Below are positions 15,319 through 25,688 of a stretch of DNA of 64,000 bases, in pieces. The translations under genes were made by a program, and so were the position numbers. The notes under the pieces are model-generated. The model was not told the DNA's origin, searched no databases, and saw only the letters and a program-made list of their open reading frames with translations. Position 1 is the first letter of the stretch. Each line of letters begins with the position of its first letter. This stretch comes from Spirochaetales bacterium (GTDB lineage: Bacteria > Spirochaetota > Spirochaetia > UBA9216): the NCBI GenBank assembly GCA_016342585.1, contig JAEINK010000008.1, positions 1 to 64,000 of the forward strand, written 5' to 3'.

Positions 15319-16734
15319 ATGGATAACACATCTTCATTAGTTAACAGAAAAAGAGTCCACCCCCTGAATGATAAGAGAGTTCAACCTCTGAAGAGCGGGA
15401 CTATAATTTACTGGATGAGCAGAGAAAAGAGGCTCGAAGATAACTGGGGACTCATCTACGGCCTTGAATTAGCCTGGAGGCATGCACAGAGTTTCTCGAT
15501 TATCTACACACTGTACAATGATATTTTTAAAGAAAACCCACGTGCGGATCTATTCTCAATTACAGGCTTGATAGAAACGGCAGAGAGAGCAGAAGAGCTC
15601 GGGGTGGATTTTACAGTTTTATCCGGAAGGGAGCCGGCCGATTTAATCCTGGAGTATGAAAGTACACATACTGTATCTGCGGTTATTTGCGACTTTCATC
15701 CTCTTCGCTTCCAGCAACAGGAGCAGATAAAGCTGGCTGCCCACTCTGATGCTCCAGTATTCGAAGTTGACTCCCATAATATAGTCCCTGCCCGGGTGGT
15801 GTCGGATCATCAGGAATTTGGGGCCCATACTTTACGAATAAAAATTGAGCGGCTGCTTCCCGAATTTCTGACCGATTTTCCCAACCTGTTCGATCTTATC
15901 AGCAAAGTCATGCTCAAAAAAGCCCCCAAGGTCATGAAAAAAAATACCGAAGGAACCAGGGAAAAATTATTCAGGACAATGGAATCTGAGGAATCATGTA
16001 AGAGAATTATCATCGGTGAAGAGTTTCAGCCGGGAAGCAGAGCCGGAACCAACAAACTGATGGATTTTATAGAGAATAAACTTTATGCATATGCCGCAGA
16101 TAGGAACAATCCCACCCTTGAAGCCGTTTCAGGCTTATCCCCCTACTTCAATTCCGGTCAGATTTCTCCCCAAAGGGCCGCCCTCCTCATTTCCATTATT
16201 TACCAGGGAACTCCCCTGAAAAACGGGATCCTGGATGAACTCATTGTGAGAAGAGAATTATCAGATAATTTCTGTTTTTATACTTCCGATTATGAAAACA
16301 TGGCAGGATTTCCCAATTGGGCGAAGCAAAGCCTTAAAGAGCATAGGGAGGATCTGAGAGAGTACATTTATACTTTAGAAGAATTTGAAAACTCTGATAC
16401 TCATGATCCACTGTGGAACGCCGCACAAAAGCAGCTGGTTCTGACAGGGAAAATGCATGGATATATGAGAATGTACTGGGCAAAAAAGATCCTGGAGTGG
16501 ACATTAAGTCCTGAACAGGCCTTAAAGTATGCTATTACTCTAAATGACAGGTATGCATTGGACGGCAGAGACCCGAATGGATATGCCGGGTGCGCCTGGG
16601 CAATCGGCGGTCTTCACGACAGAGCATGGAAAAGCCGTCCCGTATTTGGTAAAATCCGATATATGAATTATAATGGATGCAAAAGGAAATTCGATGTAGT
16701 AGAATATATAAATAAAATCGAATCTATTTCATAA
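15319..16734 (+). CDS. phr: Class II CPD deoxyribodipyrimidine photolyase
   Basis: A 471-residue light-dependent repair enzyme that splits cyclobutane pyrimidine dimers with FAD. The N-terminal alpha/beta domain has YWMSREKRLEDNWGLIYGLELA, typical of class II enzymes. The C-terminal FAD domain has NSGQISPQRAALL, ERxxLSDNFCFY-like IVRRELSDNFCFYT, WNAAQKQLVLTGKMHGYMRMYWAKKILEW and NDRYALDGRDPNGYAGCAWAIGGLHDRAW. It follows the GntR-type regulator by 15 nt, without a strong ribosome binding site, and is functionally unrelated to it. Presence of a photolyase suggests exposure to light in the habitat. Confidence 0.92.
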   Translation: MDNTSSLVNRKRVHPLNDKRVQPLKSGTIIYWMSREKRLEDNWGLIYGLELAWRHAQSFSIIYTLYNDIFKENPRADLFSITGLIETAERAEELGVDFTVLSGREPADLILEYESTHTVSAVICDFHPLRFQQQEQIKLAAHSDAPVFEVDSHNIVPARVVSDHQEFGAHTLRIKIERLLPEFLTDFPNLFDLISKVMLKKAPKVMKKNTEGTREKLFRTMESEESCKRIIIGEEFQPGSRAGTNKLMDFIENKLYAYAADRNNPTLEAVSGLSPYFNSGQISPQRAALLISIIYQGTPLKNGILDELIVRRELSDNFCFYTSDYENMAGFPNWAKQSLKEHREDLREYIYTLEEFENSDTHDPLWNAAQKQLVLTGKMHGYMRMYWAKKILEWTLSPEQALKYAITLNDRYALDGRDPNGYAGCAWAIGGLHDRAWKSRPVFGKIRYMNYNGCKRKFDVVEYINKIESIS

Positions 16735-16756
16735 TTCCTGTATATCGGAGGCGAAG

Positions 16757-17761
16757 TTGGCGATTAGAATTAAGGATGTTGCCGAAAAGGCTGGAGTTTC
16801 AACTGCAACGGTCTCCAGGGTTCTTAATAATGATCCCAAAATAGCCGAAAAAACCAAAAAAAAAGTTTTGAAAGCCATCCATGAGACCGGTTACAGGATG
16901 AATAATGTGGCCCGGTCATTAAAAACATCCAGGACCCGAACCATCGGTTTTCTGGCTCCCGAACTTGTAAACGACTTTTTCATGACCATTGCCCAGGGTG
17001 TTGAAGATGAACTTAAAGATTCCGGATACAGCCTGATAGTATGTAATTCCAATGAAAGCTCTCATGAGGAAGAGAAAAGGATCGAACTTCTGGCTGAAAT
17101 GTGTGTAGATGGCGTAATCATTATTCCATCATCGTCCAGGGGAGAGCACTATAACCGCCTAAAAAACATGAATATTCCCGCAGTTCTGGTCGACAGGCTT
17201 GTGGATGATTTTGAATCCGATGCAGTTCTTGTGGATAATCTTCAGGGAGCCTATAAGGCAATGGAGTATTTGATCAATAAAGATAATTCGGAATTCGGTT
17301 TTATAGGAGGCGATCTATCGTTGTCCAATTTTCGTGAACGATATGAAGGCTTCTGTCTTGCCCTTGAATACAACAATATTCCGAAAAATCCCGATTATAT
17401 TAAATTGGGAGACTGCCATATAGAATCCGGCTATAAAATGATGGAAGAACTGATGAACCAGCCCCACCCTCCCGCCCATATTTTTATTGCCAACTACTTC
17501 ATGCATGTTGGGGCCACAAAATACCTGACAAGCCATGGCTATGCAAGTAAAGCGGGCAACCAGACAGCCCCGGTTCACATCGCCAGCTTTGACGACATGA
17601 CCCTCTCTCCCATTTTAGGTTTTTCAGATTTAACCGTCTCCCAGCCCATGAAGGTGATGGGACGGGAAGCTGCCAGACTTCTGCTTGAAAGGATCTCGGG
17701 TGAGAATGAGATCGAGGAGAACAGGATTGTGAGGCTCGAAACAAATCTGGTAACTCATTAG
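16757..17761 (+). CDS. LacI-family transcriptional regulator
   Basis: The N-terminus MAIRIKDVAEKAGVSTATVSRVLNNDPKIAEKTKKKVLKAI is a canonical LacI helix-turn-helix and hinge. The effector domain has TIGFLAPELVNDFFMTIAQGVE, PAVLVDRLVDDFESDAVLVDN and HIASFDDMTLSPILGFSDLTVSQP. It starts at TTG 16757, supported by GGAGG 6 nt upstream. It lies 22 nt after the photolyase and 66 nt before an outer-membrane protein gene. No palindromic operator is evident in its own upstream region. Target unknown. Confidence 0.88.
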   Translation: MAIRIKDVAEKAGVSTATVSRVLNNDPKIAEKTKKKVLKAIHETGYRMNNVARSLKTSRTRTIGFLAPELVNDFFMTIAQGVEDELKDSGYSLIVCNSNESSHEEEKRIELLAEMCVDGVIIIPSSSRGEHYNRLKNMNIPAVLVDRLVDDFESDAVLVDNLQGAYKAMEYLINKDNSEFGFIGGDLSLSNFRERYEGFCLALEYNNIPKNPDYIKLGDCHIESGYKMMEELMNQPHPPAHIFIANYFMHVGATKYLTSHGYASKAGNQTAPVHIASFDDMTLSPILGFSDLTVSQPMKVMGREAARLLLERISGENEIEENRIVRLETNLVTH

Positions 17762-17827
17762 AAAAATATCTTCCCTTTAACCATTAACGACCATATATTA
17801 TATATAATATATAGAAAGGAGTTTGAT

Positions 17828-18685
17828 ATGAAAAAAATAACTGGGATATTAATCTTATTCGTTATTGCAAATATGGCATTCGCTAACGATTCATTAATCA
17901 ACAGAGAGGATTCAAAAATCAAGTTTTTTCTTGAATCTGAATTGGGTACCGTAAAGGTGAATTATCATACAATCCTGATTGGGTCGGAATCCGAGGGAAC
18001 AGGAACGACTTTCGATTATGTAACAGAGGGTGGGCAGGAAATTTTATATAAATTTGAACGGTTTAATCTTGGATTCATCCTGGACAAACAGTATAAATTT
18101 TCATTTTTATACCAGCCCCTTGAGGTTGTTACAGAAGTTACCTTCAAAGAAGATGTTAAGATCGACAATGTTACTTTTGCTTCAGGCACCCCAATGGAAG
18201 TCTCCTATGGATTCCCGTTCTACAGGATCACCTATGGATATGACTTCTTTCCAGCAGATGAAATTGATTTGGGTATTGGCGGCGCTCTTCAACTCAGGAA
18301 TGCATCATTGGTATTTAAGGAAATTGCCGGGGACCAAATGACGGTAAGCCAGAATCTGGGACCTGTTCCGGCCATCAATCTTTTTGGAAAATATACTTTA
18401 AATAATGGTCTTTTTTTCCAGACTGATATTACAGGACTCTATGCTTCTTCTGCCTTTATCAATGGAGCCGATTTTGAGTTTGAAGGTTCAATTCTTGATG
18501 CTTCATTAAGAACAGGGTATACCCTGAAACATGATATAGATCTGTTTTTGAATTTACGATTCCTCGGTGGAAGTGCTGCCGGAAAGAGTGAATATGATTA
18601 TGAAAACTGGACCGACAGTGTTGAAAAAGAGACGGCCAACTATCTGGCAACCACATCTCTCACCTTTGGTATTACAATTCGATAA
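17828..18685 (+). CDS. Putative outer-membrane beta-barrel protein
   Basis: The 285-residue protein has a signal peptide (MKKITGILILFVIANMAFA, then NDS). The mature part is rich in alternating aromatic and polar residues, with repeated short strands such as NLGFILDKQYKFSFLYQPL, FYRITYGYDF, GLFFQTDITGLYA and LFLNLRFLGGSA, and ends in SLTFGITIR, as outer-membrane barrels often do. I recognise no family. An AGAAAGGAG ribosome binding site precedes the ATG, and a 20-bp AT-only palindrome (around 17791-17812) lies upstream. The neighbouring LacI gene may control it. Confidence 0.55.
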   Translation: MKKITGILILFVIANMAFANDSLINREDSKIKFFLESELGTVKVNYHTILIGSESEGTGTTFDYVTEGGQEILYKFERFNLGFILDKQYKFSFLYQPLEVVTEVTFKEDVKIDNVTFASGTPMEVSYGFPFYRITYGYDFFPADEIDLGIGGALQLRNASLVFKEIAGDQMTVSQNLGPVPAINLFGKYTLNNGLFFQTDITGLYASSAFINGADFEFEGSILDASLRTGYTLKHDIDLFLNLRFLGGSAAGKSEYDYENWTDSVEKETANYLATTSLTFGITIR

Positions 18686-18698
18686 TAAAACTTTACCT

Positions 18699-18725
18699 CA
18701 CCTATCCGTTCAAACCGGATAGGTG
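18699..18725. terminator. Hairpin between convergent genes
   Basis: CACCTATCCG and CGGATAGGTG form a perfect 10-bp stem with a 7-nt loop, 13 nt after the barrel-protein stop and 45 nt from the end of the helicase gene. There is no long T-run on either side, so termination efficiency is uncertain. Confidence 0.5.
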
Positions 18726-18770
18726 GAGTATATATCTATAGACATAAGCAAACATAATTACTTTGAATGC

Positions 18771-20138
18771 CTATCTGCTACCGCTTGCCCGAGTGGTTGC
18801 TCTTTTCTCGGGAGAATAAAACTTCCCCCCATCGGTTTTGCCGCCGGCAATTTTCCTTCGGGAATCGGTCGGGCGATTATTACTCTGGCTCCGGCTCTGG
18901 GGCCTGCTGCCATCCTGAGTTCGGGCTTGAGGCCGTCCGGAATTCTGAGCCCTGTTTCTGGTAGCGGGTCTTCCCTGATTATTCTGCTGATTTTGAACAG
19001 GGGCAGGAGGAGGTACAAATCCTTCAGCCTTTTTAACGGGAATTTTTCTATCCAGAAGTTTCTCGATGCTCCAAAGCTGGCTTCTTTCATCATGACTACA
19101 GAATGAAATTGCCTGACCATCGGCTCCGGCACGGCCGGTTCTACCAATTCTGTGGATATAATCCTCGGCAGCATTGGGCAGATCAAAGTTCACCACATGG
19201 GTAAGTTTTGCGATATCCAGCCCTCTGGCCGCAATATCGGTGGCTACAAGAGCCTGGAGCTGCCCCTCTTTAAACTCTTTCAAGGCTTTTGTTCGGGCAT
19301 TCTGACTTTTGTTTCCATGGATATCCGAAGATTTTATTCCAGCTTTATTCAACTGTTTTGATAGCTTTGAGGCACCATATTTTGTCCTGGTGAAAACCAG
19401 TACCTGGTACCAGCTCTCTTCCTTTATCATATATGAAAGCAAATGCTGTTTTTGGGATTTTTCCACATTATAAACAACCTGTTCAACAGTATCTGCAGCT
19501 GAGTTCTGAGGATTTACCTCCACTAAAACAGGCCTGTGAAGGAGTTCAGTAGAGAGTTTCTTAATCTCTTTGTTGTAGGTTGCAGAAAAAAGCATATTCT
19601 GTCGTTTTGCCGGCAGGCGGCTTATGATCTTTCTAATATCTCTGATAAATCCCATATCAAGCATTCGGTCTGCTTCATCGAGAATCAGGTATTCAACCTT
19701 GGAAAGGTTTATGGTTTTCTGATTGATATGATCAAGAAGCCTTCCAGGTGTAGCCACAACGATATCCAGCCCCTGACGAAGCCAGTTTATCTGCCCACCA
19801 ATCTTAACGCCACCGAAAATGGCTGCAGAGTTGTAGGGCAAAAACTGACCATATTCAACAATACTCTGCCTGATTTGATTGGCAAGTTCCCGGGTGGGGG
19901 CAATTATCAAGGCCCGCGGGTGTTTGGATTTTTCAAGTCCATTGCTGCTCAGGTTCTGAAGCAATGGAAGGGTAAAGGCGGCCGTCTTACCTGTTCCTGT
20001 CTGGGCGCCTCCCAGAATATCCTTCTTATCAAGAATAACGGGGATTGATTTTAACTGAATGGGAGTCGGCCTGGTATACCCCTGCCGTTCTACTGCCTGA
20101 AGCAGTTCCGGTCTGAGTCCCAGGTTTGTAAATGTCAT
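18771..20138 (-). CDS. DEAD-box ATP-dependent RNA helicase (RhlE-like)
   Basis: A 455-residue cytoplasmic RNA helicase with all core motifs: Q motif RPTPIQLKSIP, motif I AQTGTGKTAAF, PTRELANQI, DEAD in LILDEADRMLDMGF, SAT in LFSATYNKE, VFTRTKYGA, ATDIAARGLD and HRIGRTGR. The C-terminal tail (about 380-455) is rich in Gln, Asn, Arg and Ser, an RNA-binding type tail seen in RhlE/DeaD proteins involved in ribosome assembly or cold response. ATG 20138 follows GGAGAAATAAT. The longer frame from 20228 has no such support. Confidence 0.9.
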   Translation of the reverse strand: MTFTNLGLRPELLQAVERQGYTRPTPIQLKSIPVILDKKDILGGAQTGTGKTAAFTLPLLQNLSSNGLEKSKHPRALIIAPTRELANQIRQSIVEYGQFLPYNSAAIFGGVKIGGQINWLRQGLDIVVATPGRLLDHINQKTINLSKVEYLILDEADRMLDMGFIRDIRKIISRLPAKRQNMLFSATYNKEIKKLSTELLHRPVLVEVNPQNSAADTVEQVVYNVEKSQKQHLLSYMIKEESWYQVLVFTRTKYGASKLSKQLNKAGIKSSDIHGNKSQNARTKALKEFKEGQLQALVATDIAARGLDIAKLTHVVNFDLPNAAEDYIHRIGRTGRAGADGQAISFCSHDERSQLWSIEKLLDRKIPVKKAEGFVPPPAPVQNQQNNQGRPATRNRAQNSGRPQARTQDGSRPQSRSQSNNRPTDSRRKIAGGKTDGGKFYSPEKRATTRASGSR

Positions 20139-20292
20139 TATATTATTTCTCCAAAATGGGTAGTAGACAAAAAGATAATCATTTATATCACATAGTTGAT
20201 TTAAATGATATAGCAGGGAGCGGTACAAGGGTATATATACTGTACTTTAACAGGAAACCATAGAAAACCCTCTTATATGGTCTATGAAAACC

Positions 20293-20321
20293 TTGATTTC
20301 TGGAAAAAAGGGGGTTAAGAT
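20293..20321 (+). promoter_or_regulatory. Sigma70-type promoter of fucI
   Basis: TTGATT (20293-20298), 17-nt spacer, TAAGAT (20316-20321). The operator palindrome begins at the next base. Confidence 0.7.
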
Positions 20322-20341
20322 AAATGTAATCGATTACATTT
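20322..20341. promoter_or_regulatory. LacI-family operator controlling fucI
   Basis: AAATGTAATCGATTACATTT is a perfect 20-bp palindrome with a central CG and a core resembling LacI/CcpA-type sites. It starts directly after the -10 box, covers the expected +1 and ends 16 nt before the fucI ATG, so binding should repress transcription. It differs from the palindrome at the LacI gene at 3.8 kb, so the regulator is either the LacI at 16.8 kb or one outside the window. Confidence 0.8.
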
Positions 20342-20357
20342 TAGATTCGGAGGGAAT

Positions 20358-22163
20358 ATGAGTAACCATAAAATGACAGAACCTGTGAACAGACTTCAGG
20401 GAAGCATGCCCAAAGTGGGCATAAGACCAACCATTGACGGCAGACGAAAAGGCGTCAGAGAGTCCCTGGAAGAACAAACTATGAATATGGCAAAATCGGC
20501 AGCAAAGCTGATAACCGAAAACCTGCGCCATTCAAATGGAATGCCCGTGGAATGTGTTATTGCGGATACCAACATCGGCGGATTTGCCGAAGCAGCACAA
20601 TGCGCCGAAAAGTTCAAAAGGGAAAATGTCGGTGTATCCCTGACTGTTACACCATGCTGGTGTTATGGTTCTGAGACAATGGATACCGACCCTCTCATCC
20701 CCAAGGCTGTCTGGGGATTCAACGGGACCGAAAGGCCGGGTGCCGTTTACCTGGCAGCAGTCCTTGCAGCACACAGCCAGAAGGGTTTACCGGCTTTCGG
20801 CATCTATGGCCGCGATGTTCAGGATTCCGGAGATTCATCCATCCCTGAAGATGTCAAGGAGATGCTTCTACGATTCGTCAAATCAGGATTGGCCGTTGCG
20901 ACAATGAAAGATAAAGCCTATTTATCCATGGGAAATGTTTCCATGGGTATTGCCGGCTCCATCGTCGATCAGGGATTTTTTCAGAAGTACCTGGGGATGA
21001 GGGTAGAATGTGTCGATATGGTAGAGTTTCTCCGCAGAATCGATGAAGAGATATACGATAAAGCCGAGTTTGAAAAAGCCCTCTCCTGGGTTCAGGCAAA
21101 CTGTAAAGAGGGTGCCGACGATAATGCCCCGGAAGAACAGAGGTCCAGAAAGCAGAAGGATGATGACTGGAAGATGTGTGTAAAGATGACCCTCATCGCA
21201 AAAGACCTTATGGTAGGAAATCCGGAACTGGCAAAAATTGGTTATGGCGAGGAGGCATTGGGACACAATGCCCTTATCTCCGGCTTCCAGGGCCAGCGTC
21301 AGTGGACTGACTATAAATGTAATGGCGACTTCCTTGAAACAATGCTCAATACATCCTTCGACTGGAATGGGATCAGGGAATCCTTCGTCGTTGCCACCGA
21401 AAATGACGCACTCAATGGCGTTCCGATGCTGTTCGGCCATCTCCTCACCAATACAGCCCAGATCTTCAGTGATGTCAGAACATACTGGAGTCCAGAGGCC
21501 ATAGAGAGAGTAACTGGATGGAAACCCGAAGGCCTGGCAAAGGATGGATTCATCCACCTGATCAATTCCGGCTCAACAACCCTGGATGGAACAGGAGAGA
21601 TGACCGAAGGGGGAAAACCTGTCATGAAGCCCTTCTGGGATATCACAAGCGATGATGTGGATAACTGCCTTAAGGCTACCGAATTCCGTCCGGCAGATAC
21701 CGGCTACTTCAGGGGCGGCGGATATTCAACCGACTTCCTTACAAAAGGGGGAATGGCCTGTACCATGAGCAGGATCAACCTGATTGACGGTCTTGGACCT
21801 GTTCTTCAGATAGCTGAGGGGTGGACCGCCGAGGTTCCTAATGAAGTCCATGAAGTTCTGGATGCCAGAACAAACCCGACCTGGCCTACAACCTGGTTCG
21901 TTCCCCGCTGTGAAAAAGCGGAGGGACCTTTCAGGGATGTCTATTCGGTAATGGCCAATTGGGGGGCAAATCATGGTGCCATCAGTTATGGACATATCGG
22001 GGCAGATCTCATCACCCTGGCATCCATGCTCAGGATCCCGGTCAGCATGCATAATGTACCTGAAGCAAAGATTTTCCGTCCATCGACCTGGAGTGCCTTC
22101 GGTATGAACAAGGAGGGTTCGGACTATCGAGCCTGTGAGAAGTTCGGGCCGGTTTACGGGTAA
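20358..22163 (+). CDS. fucI: L-fucose isomerase
   Basis: The enzyme converts L-fucose to L-fuculose (some also use D-arabinose) with Mn2+. The 601-residue protein shows family landmarks: N-terminal [96 protein letters not shown] with metal-ligand acidic residues, [15 protein letters not shown], and [38 protein letters not shown] at the end. GGAGGG lies 6 nt before the ATG. It stands alone: no fuculokinase, aldolase or transporter gene is adjacent, while a mutarotase is 18 kb away. Confidence 0.95.
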   Translation: MSNHKMTEPVNRLQGSMPKVGIRPTIDGRRKGVRESLEEQTMNMAKSAAKLITENLRHSNGMPVECVIADTNIGGFAEAAQCAEKFKRENVGVSLTVTPCWCYGSETMDTDPLIPKAVWGFNGTERPGAVYLAAVLAAHSQKGLPAFGIYGRDVQDSGDSSIPEDVKEMLLRFVKSGLAVATMKDKAYLSMGNVSMGIAGSIVDQGFFQKYLGMRVECVDMVEFLRRIDEEIYDKAEFEKALSWVQANCKEGADDNAPEEQRSRKQKDDDWKMCVKMTLIAKDLMVGNPELAKIGYGEEALGHNALISGFQGQRQWTDYKCNGDFLETMLNTSFDWNGIRESFVVATENDALNGVPMLFGHLLTNTAQIFSDVRTYWSPEAIERVTGWKPEGLAKDGFIHLINSGSTTLDGTGEMTEGGKPVMKPFWDITSDDVDNCLKATEFRPADTGYFRGGGYSTDFLTKGGMACTMSRINLIDGLGPVLQIAEGWTAEVPNEVHEVLDARTNPTWPTTWFVPRCEKAEGPFRDVYSVMANWGANHGAISYGHIGADLITLASMLRIPVSMHNVPEAKIFRPSTWSAFGMNKEGSDYRACEKFGPVYG

Positions 22164-22217
22164 ACGGATAAAGATGTATCAGCAATAATTGATTTTTTTG
22201 ATTTTACAATTATTATG

Positions 22218-22249
22218 GACAACCGCATTTTTCGGTTGTCCTTTTTTTT
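22218..22249 (+). terminator. Rho-independent terminator of fucI
   Basis: GGACAACCG / CGGTTGTCC forms a perfect 9-bp stem with a 7-nt loop followed by seven Ts. It touches the end of the convergent kinase gene. Confidence 0.88.
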
Positions 22250-24650
22250 AGGTATTCGAGAGAGAGCTTCCGTCGGATTTTGATTCATCCAGAACATTAC
22301 GAACCAATTCCGCCAGTTGATTTTTTTTCACGGGCTTATGGGCAAAGGCTTTTATCCCCATAGCTTTACTCTCTTCGGCGGAGATGATATTAGAGTATCC
22401 GGTAAATAGAATTACAGGAATGTCTGCTCGGATAGCCATCATTTCAGCAGCGAGCTTGTTGCCTGTCAGCTCCGGCATGGTCATATCGGTGATCACAAGA
22501 TCATAACCATCGGGATTTTTTCTGAACATTTCCAAAGCCTTCAGGGCACTTGTTTCAGCAGAAACAGTATACCCTAAAACCTCAAGGAGGGCTTTCCCAA
22601 CCATAGCAACAGGTACTTCATCATCCACAAACAAGATGTGTTCACTCCCCTGTGCATTTTTCGGCTTCATTACTCTTTCAGCGTTCCCGGCAAGATCCGT
22701 CACGGGAAGAAAAACATGAAAGGAGGCTCCTTTCCCCGGTACGCTGTCTACATTAATTACCCCACCATAGCTTTTCGTTATTCCATGAACCACAGCCAGC
22801 CCCATTCCACTTCCTTCGCCATATTTTTTTGTTGTGAAATAGGGATCAAAAAGAGAGTCCATGATTTCAGGGCTGATTCCATCACCGGTATCTTCAACGA
22901 TTATCTCAAGAGCCCCGTTCGGGGCAGCCTCTCCGGCAAAATATGATTTTACATCCTCCTGAAGAGCCCGACGAAGAGTGATCTTCAGAACCCCCGGTCT
23001 CTCCTTCATAGCAAAGGCCCCATTGGAACATAGATTCATAAAAATCTGGTGAATGCTGACAGGATTCCCCATGACGGATAAGTCACAATTAATATTCTGC
23101 TCAATCGTTATTGTGGCTGGAATTATTGAGCTCATAAGTTTTAAGGCCTCATCGGCTACCTTATCAACCCTTACAGGGAGAACCTCATCCTCGGATTGTC
23201 GTGCGAATGCAAGGATTTGACTCACCAGCTCCTTTGCTCGATCACTTGCGGTTAAAACCTGCTTCAGCATTTTGAACAGGGGGGATCCCGGGGCAGCCAG
23301 ATCGAGAGAGAGTTCCGTATATCCGATTATTCCAGAAAGGATGTTATTGAAATCGTGGGCAATCCCGCCGGCAAGAAGACCTACGGATTCAAGTTTTTGA
23401 GACTGACGCAACTGACGTTCCAGATTTCGAGTCTCCACTTCAGATTTCCTGCGATCAGTTATATCATGTATAACTCCCGTTACTTTTAAAGGGGCCCCAT
23501 CTGAATCTCTAATAATCTCAGCAATAGAGTGTATATACCTGCTTTCAGGTCCGCTGACTGGATGTATCTCGAACTCAATATTATAGGGAGTATTCTTGTC
23601 AATTAAATCTTCAAGTACCTTATGAACCCGCTCTCGTTCAGGAATACATTTTTCAACCTCATCAACTGAAAAGTCCAAACTGTCCGGATTGAATCCATAA
23701 ATTCTTTTCGCCTCCTCAGAAGCCCAAAATTTATTTTCAGATATATTAAACTCCCAGTTCCCCACATGCCCAACCTCCTGGGCTGTCCGATACCTGTTCT
23801 GTTCTTCCTGAAGAAGATCCAGGGCGTTCCTATACTCGGTAATATCCCGAGCAATCCCCAGGATGCCGATTGCTTTATCTTTCCCATTCTTCACGGGGGT
23901 CTTTATAGTCTCAAATAAACCGGTATAACCATCGACCGCGAAGGTCAGTAATTCCTCATTAATACAGGGTTTGTCCGCCTCCATGGCAATTTTGTCATTT
24001 TTCCTGAAAAAATCAGCTAATTCTTTATCGACGAAATCATAATCGGTCTTTCCCCGGATTTCACTCTCTTTTGCTCCAAAGAACCGCTCAAAGGTGGGAT
24101 TACAGCTTAAATAGACACCATTCAGATCCTTTAGCCAGATCAGATCCGGAATTGAATTAATGAGGGTTCGATTCTGCAGTTCTGATTCACTGAGAGCAGC
24201 CTCGATATTCCTGGTAGTTGTCACATTATTATAGACAGAAACAAGTTCTCCATTCGCCGTCTTGAAGATGTGGTTCTCATAATAATCATTATTATGGCTG
24301 TTATGATTGGCTTCAATAATATAATAATCAGGGACTCCGGTTTCCCACACCTTTTGAAACACAGGAATAATACTGGAATGGTCAAGAAAAGGCTGGAGTT
24401 CTGCAAAACTCTTCCCGACAACTTCATTCAAGGTTTTTCCTTCATACTCCTGACTGGTTCTATTATAGTCCCGGATGATGTAATCCTCTCCACTGCTGCC
24501 GTCATTAAGAACGGTATATACTGAACATCCTAAAGGTATATTATCAAATAAATCCTGATATAAGGCTTCAACGCCCTTTAGTCTCTTGTTTTCTTCTTCC
24601 AGTTCAAGAATCTTTTTTTGCAGTTCAGCTTTTGCATTAACCTTATCCAT
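22248..24650 (-). CDS. PAS-domain hybrid sensor histidine kinase/response regulator
   Basis: A soluble 800-residue kinase without membrane spans. A short coiled coil (1-25) is followed by three PAS modules at about 25-150, 160-275 and 285-405 (LINSIPDLIWLKDLNGVYLSCN marks the second). The HisKA box is GLLAGGIAHDFNNILSGIIGYTELS (about 425-450). HATPase_c has MNLCSNGAFAM, VEDTGDGISPE and GEGSGMGLAVVHGI. A receiver domain follows from about 680 (ILFVDDEVP, LVITDMTMPELTGNK, AHKPVKK). It would sense a cytoplasmic signal and pass phosphate to its own receiver. It is divergent from a lipoprotein gene. No output regulator gene is adjacent. Confidence 0.9.
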   Translation of the reverse strand: MDKVNAKAELQKKILELEEENKRLKGVEALYQDLFDNIPLGCSVYTVLNDGSSGEDYIIRDYNRTSQEYEGKTLNEVVGKSFAELQPFLDHSSIIPVFQKVWETGVPDYYIIEANHNSHNNDYYENHIFKTANGELVSVYNNVTTTRNIEAALSESELQNRTLINSIPDLIWLKDLNGVYLSCNPTFERFFGAKESEIRGKTDYDFVDKELADFFRKNDKIAMEADKPCINEELLTFAVDGYTGLFETIKTPVKNGKDKAIGILGIARDITEYRNALDLLQEEQNRYRTAQEVGHVGNWEFNISENKFWASEEAKRIYGFNPDSLDFSVDEVEKCIPERERVHKVLEDLIDKNTPYNIEFEIHPVSGPESRYIHSIAEIIRDSDGAPLKVTGVIHDITDRRKSEVETRNLERQLRQSQKLESVGLLAGGIAHDFNNILSGIIGYTELSLDLAAPGSPLFKMLKQVLTASDRAKELVSQILAFARQSEDEVLPVRVDKVADEALKLMSSIIPATITIEQNINCDLSVMGNPVSIHQIFMNLCSNGAFAMKERPGVLKITLRRALQEDVKSYFAGEAAPNGALEIIVEDTGDGISPEIMDSLFDPYFTTKKYGEGSGMGLAVVHGITKSYGGVINVDSVPGKGASFHVFLPVTDLAGNAERVMKPKNAQGSEHILFVDDEVPVAMVGKALLEVLGYTVSAETSALKALEMFRKNPDGYDLVITDMTMPELTGNKLAAEMMAIRADIPVILFTGYSNIISAEESKAMGIKAFAHKPVKKNQLAELVRNVLDESKSDGSSLSNT

Positions 24651-24795
24651 AGAGTAAGGATACGCCTCACACCCCTTGAAGTCAATAAATAGGTAAAACT
24701 TGATAAGAGAACCTCAAGAAAATTCAATTCATTGAATCAGCACACACTTTTTCCCGGTCTTAATAGTAATAGAGAATTTTTTCCAGGAGGATCAT

Positions 24796-25644
24796 ATGAA
24801 AAAAACAAAAATCTCAGTCGGTATTTTCCTTATTCTAATGCTGGCAGCCTGCCGTCATGAAGCGGCAAATCCCCCGGAACAACCCGGATTTATCAGCATC
24901 TTGATTTCAAATGACAACAGCAGGGATCTGACTTTAAATAACTCCCTTCCTGCTTCAGAGAATAGCGATACCTTTGAAATCATTATCTATAATGGGACTG
25001 AAAGCTTCTCGACGGTGCTGACGACGGATGAATTCCCGGAATCCGGCCCTATTACCCTATCCGTTTCGGCAGGAACATATACCATCCTTGTGCTGGCAGG
25101 CTGCGGTTCATCGACAGATTCCATCCTGCTTGGATCTGCCCATGAACCAGGTATAGAAGTGATATCCGAGTCGATAACAAATGTGAGTCTTACCCTGAAC
25201 TCAATTTCACACCAACTTACCCTCCCGGAATCAGTACAGTGCTCAACCGATTATACGATAGCCATTTCAGGAGATACCAATAACCCCCTCTTACAGATTA
25301 CAGCCGGCGGGAGCAGTATGGAAAATAAACCATACATCGAAAAAGGAGAGGTCGCGGATAATATTTATCTTGCCTGTGTTATTAATGGTTCTGACTGGAC
25401 GGGTTCGATTTTACTTCCTGCACCGGCCCTGCCGGACTCATCCTGGATAGAGTTCTTTGGCAGTAATATAAAATTAGTGGATCCCGTTCATTCCCGGGAT
25501 GAAGAGTTGGGTGTTTTAGGAAATATAAACTGGCAATGGCTCAATTTAAACAATATACCAGAATCCCTAAAATCCGAAGTTTTCAGGAGTATCGAATTTG
25601 CAGCTACCGATACGGGGGTAAATATCACGATAGACTGGAGCTGA
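24796..25644 (+). CDS. Hypothetical lipoprotein
   Basis: The 282-residue protein begins with a lipoprotein signal: MKKTKISVGIFLILMLAACRHE, with LAAC as lipobox and Cys19 or so as the lipidated residue. The mature part is beta-rich, with phrases like SAGTYTILVLAGCGSS and SITNVSLTLNSI that resemble Ig-like or carbohydrate-binding modules. No known family is recognised. AGGAGG precedes the ATG. It is not clearly co-transcribed with the next gene, which has its own promoter. Exposed on the periplasmic or outer face (inference). Confidence 0.6.
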   Translation: MKKTKISVGIFLILMLAACRHEAANPPEQPGFISILISNDNSRDLTLNNSLPASENSDTFEIIIYNGTESFSTVLTTDEFPESGPITLSVSAGTYTILVLAGCGSSTDSILLGSAHEPGIEVISESITNVSLTLNSISHQLTLPESVQCSTDYTIAISGDTNNPLLQITAGGSSMENKPYIEKGEVADNIYLACVINGSDWTGSILLPAPALPDSSWIEFFGSNIKLVDPVHSRDEELGVLGNINWQWLNLNNIPESLKSEVFRSIEFAATDTGVNITIDWS

Positions 25645-25688
25645 AGAGAGATTTCTATTATTTGCTTCTATATGGAGATACATTTCTA

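Noticed and set aside
20922-21557. 211-codon minus-strand frame inside fucI
   Set aside because: Lies wholly opposite conserved L-fucose isomerase coding sequence. Cys/Gly-rich shadow translation without family features.
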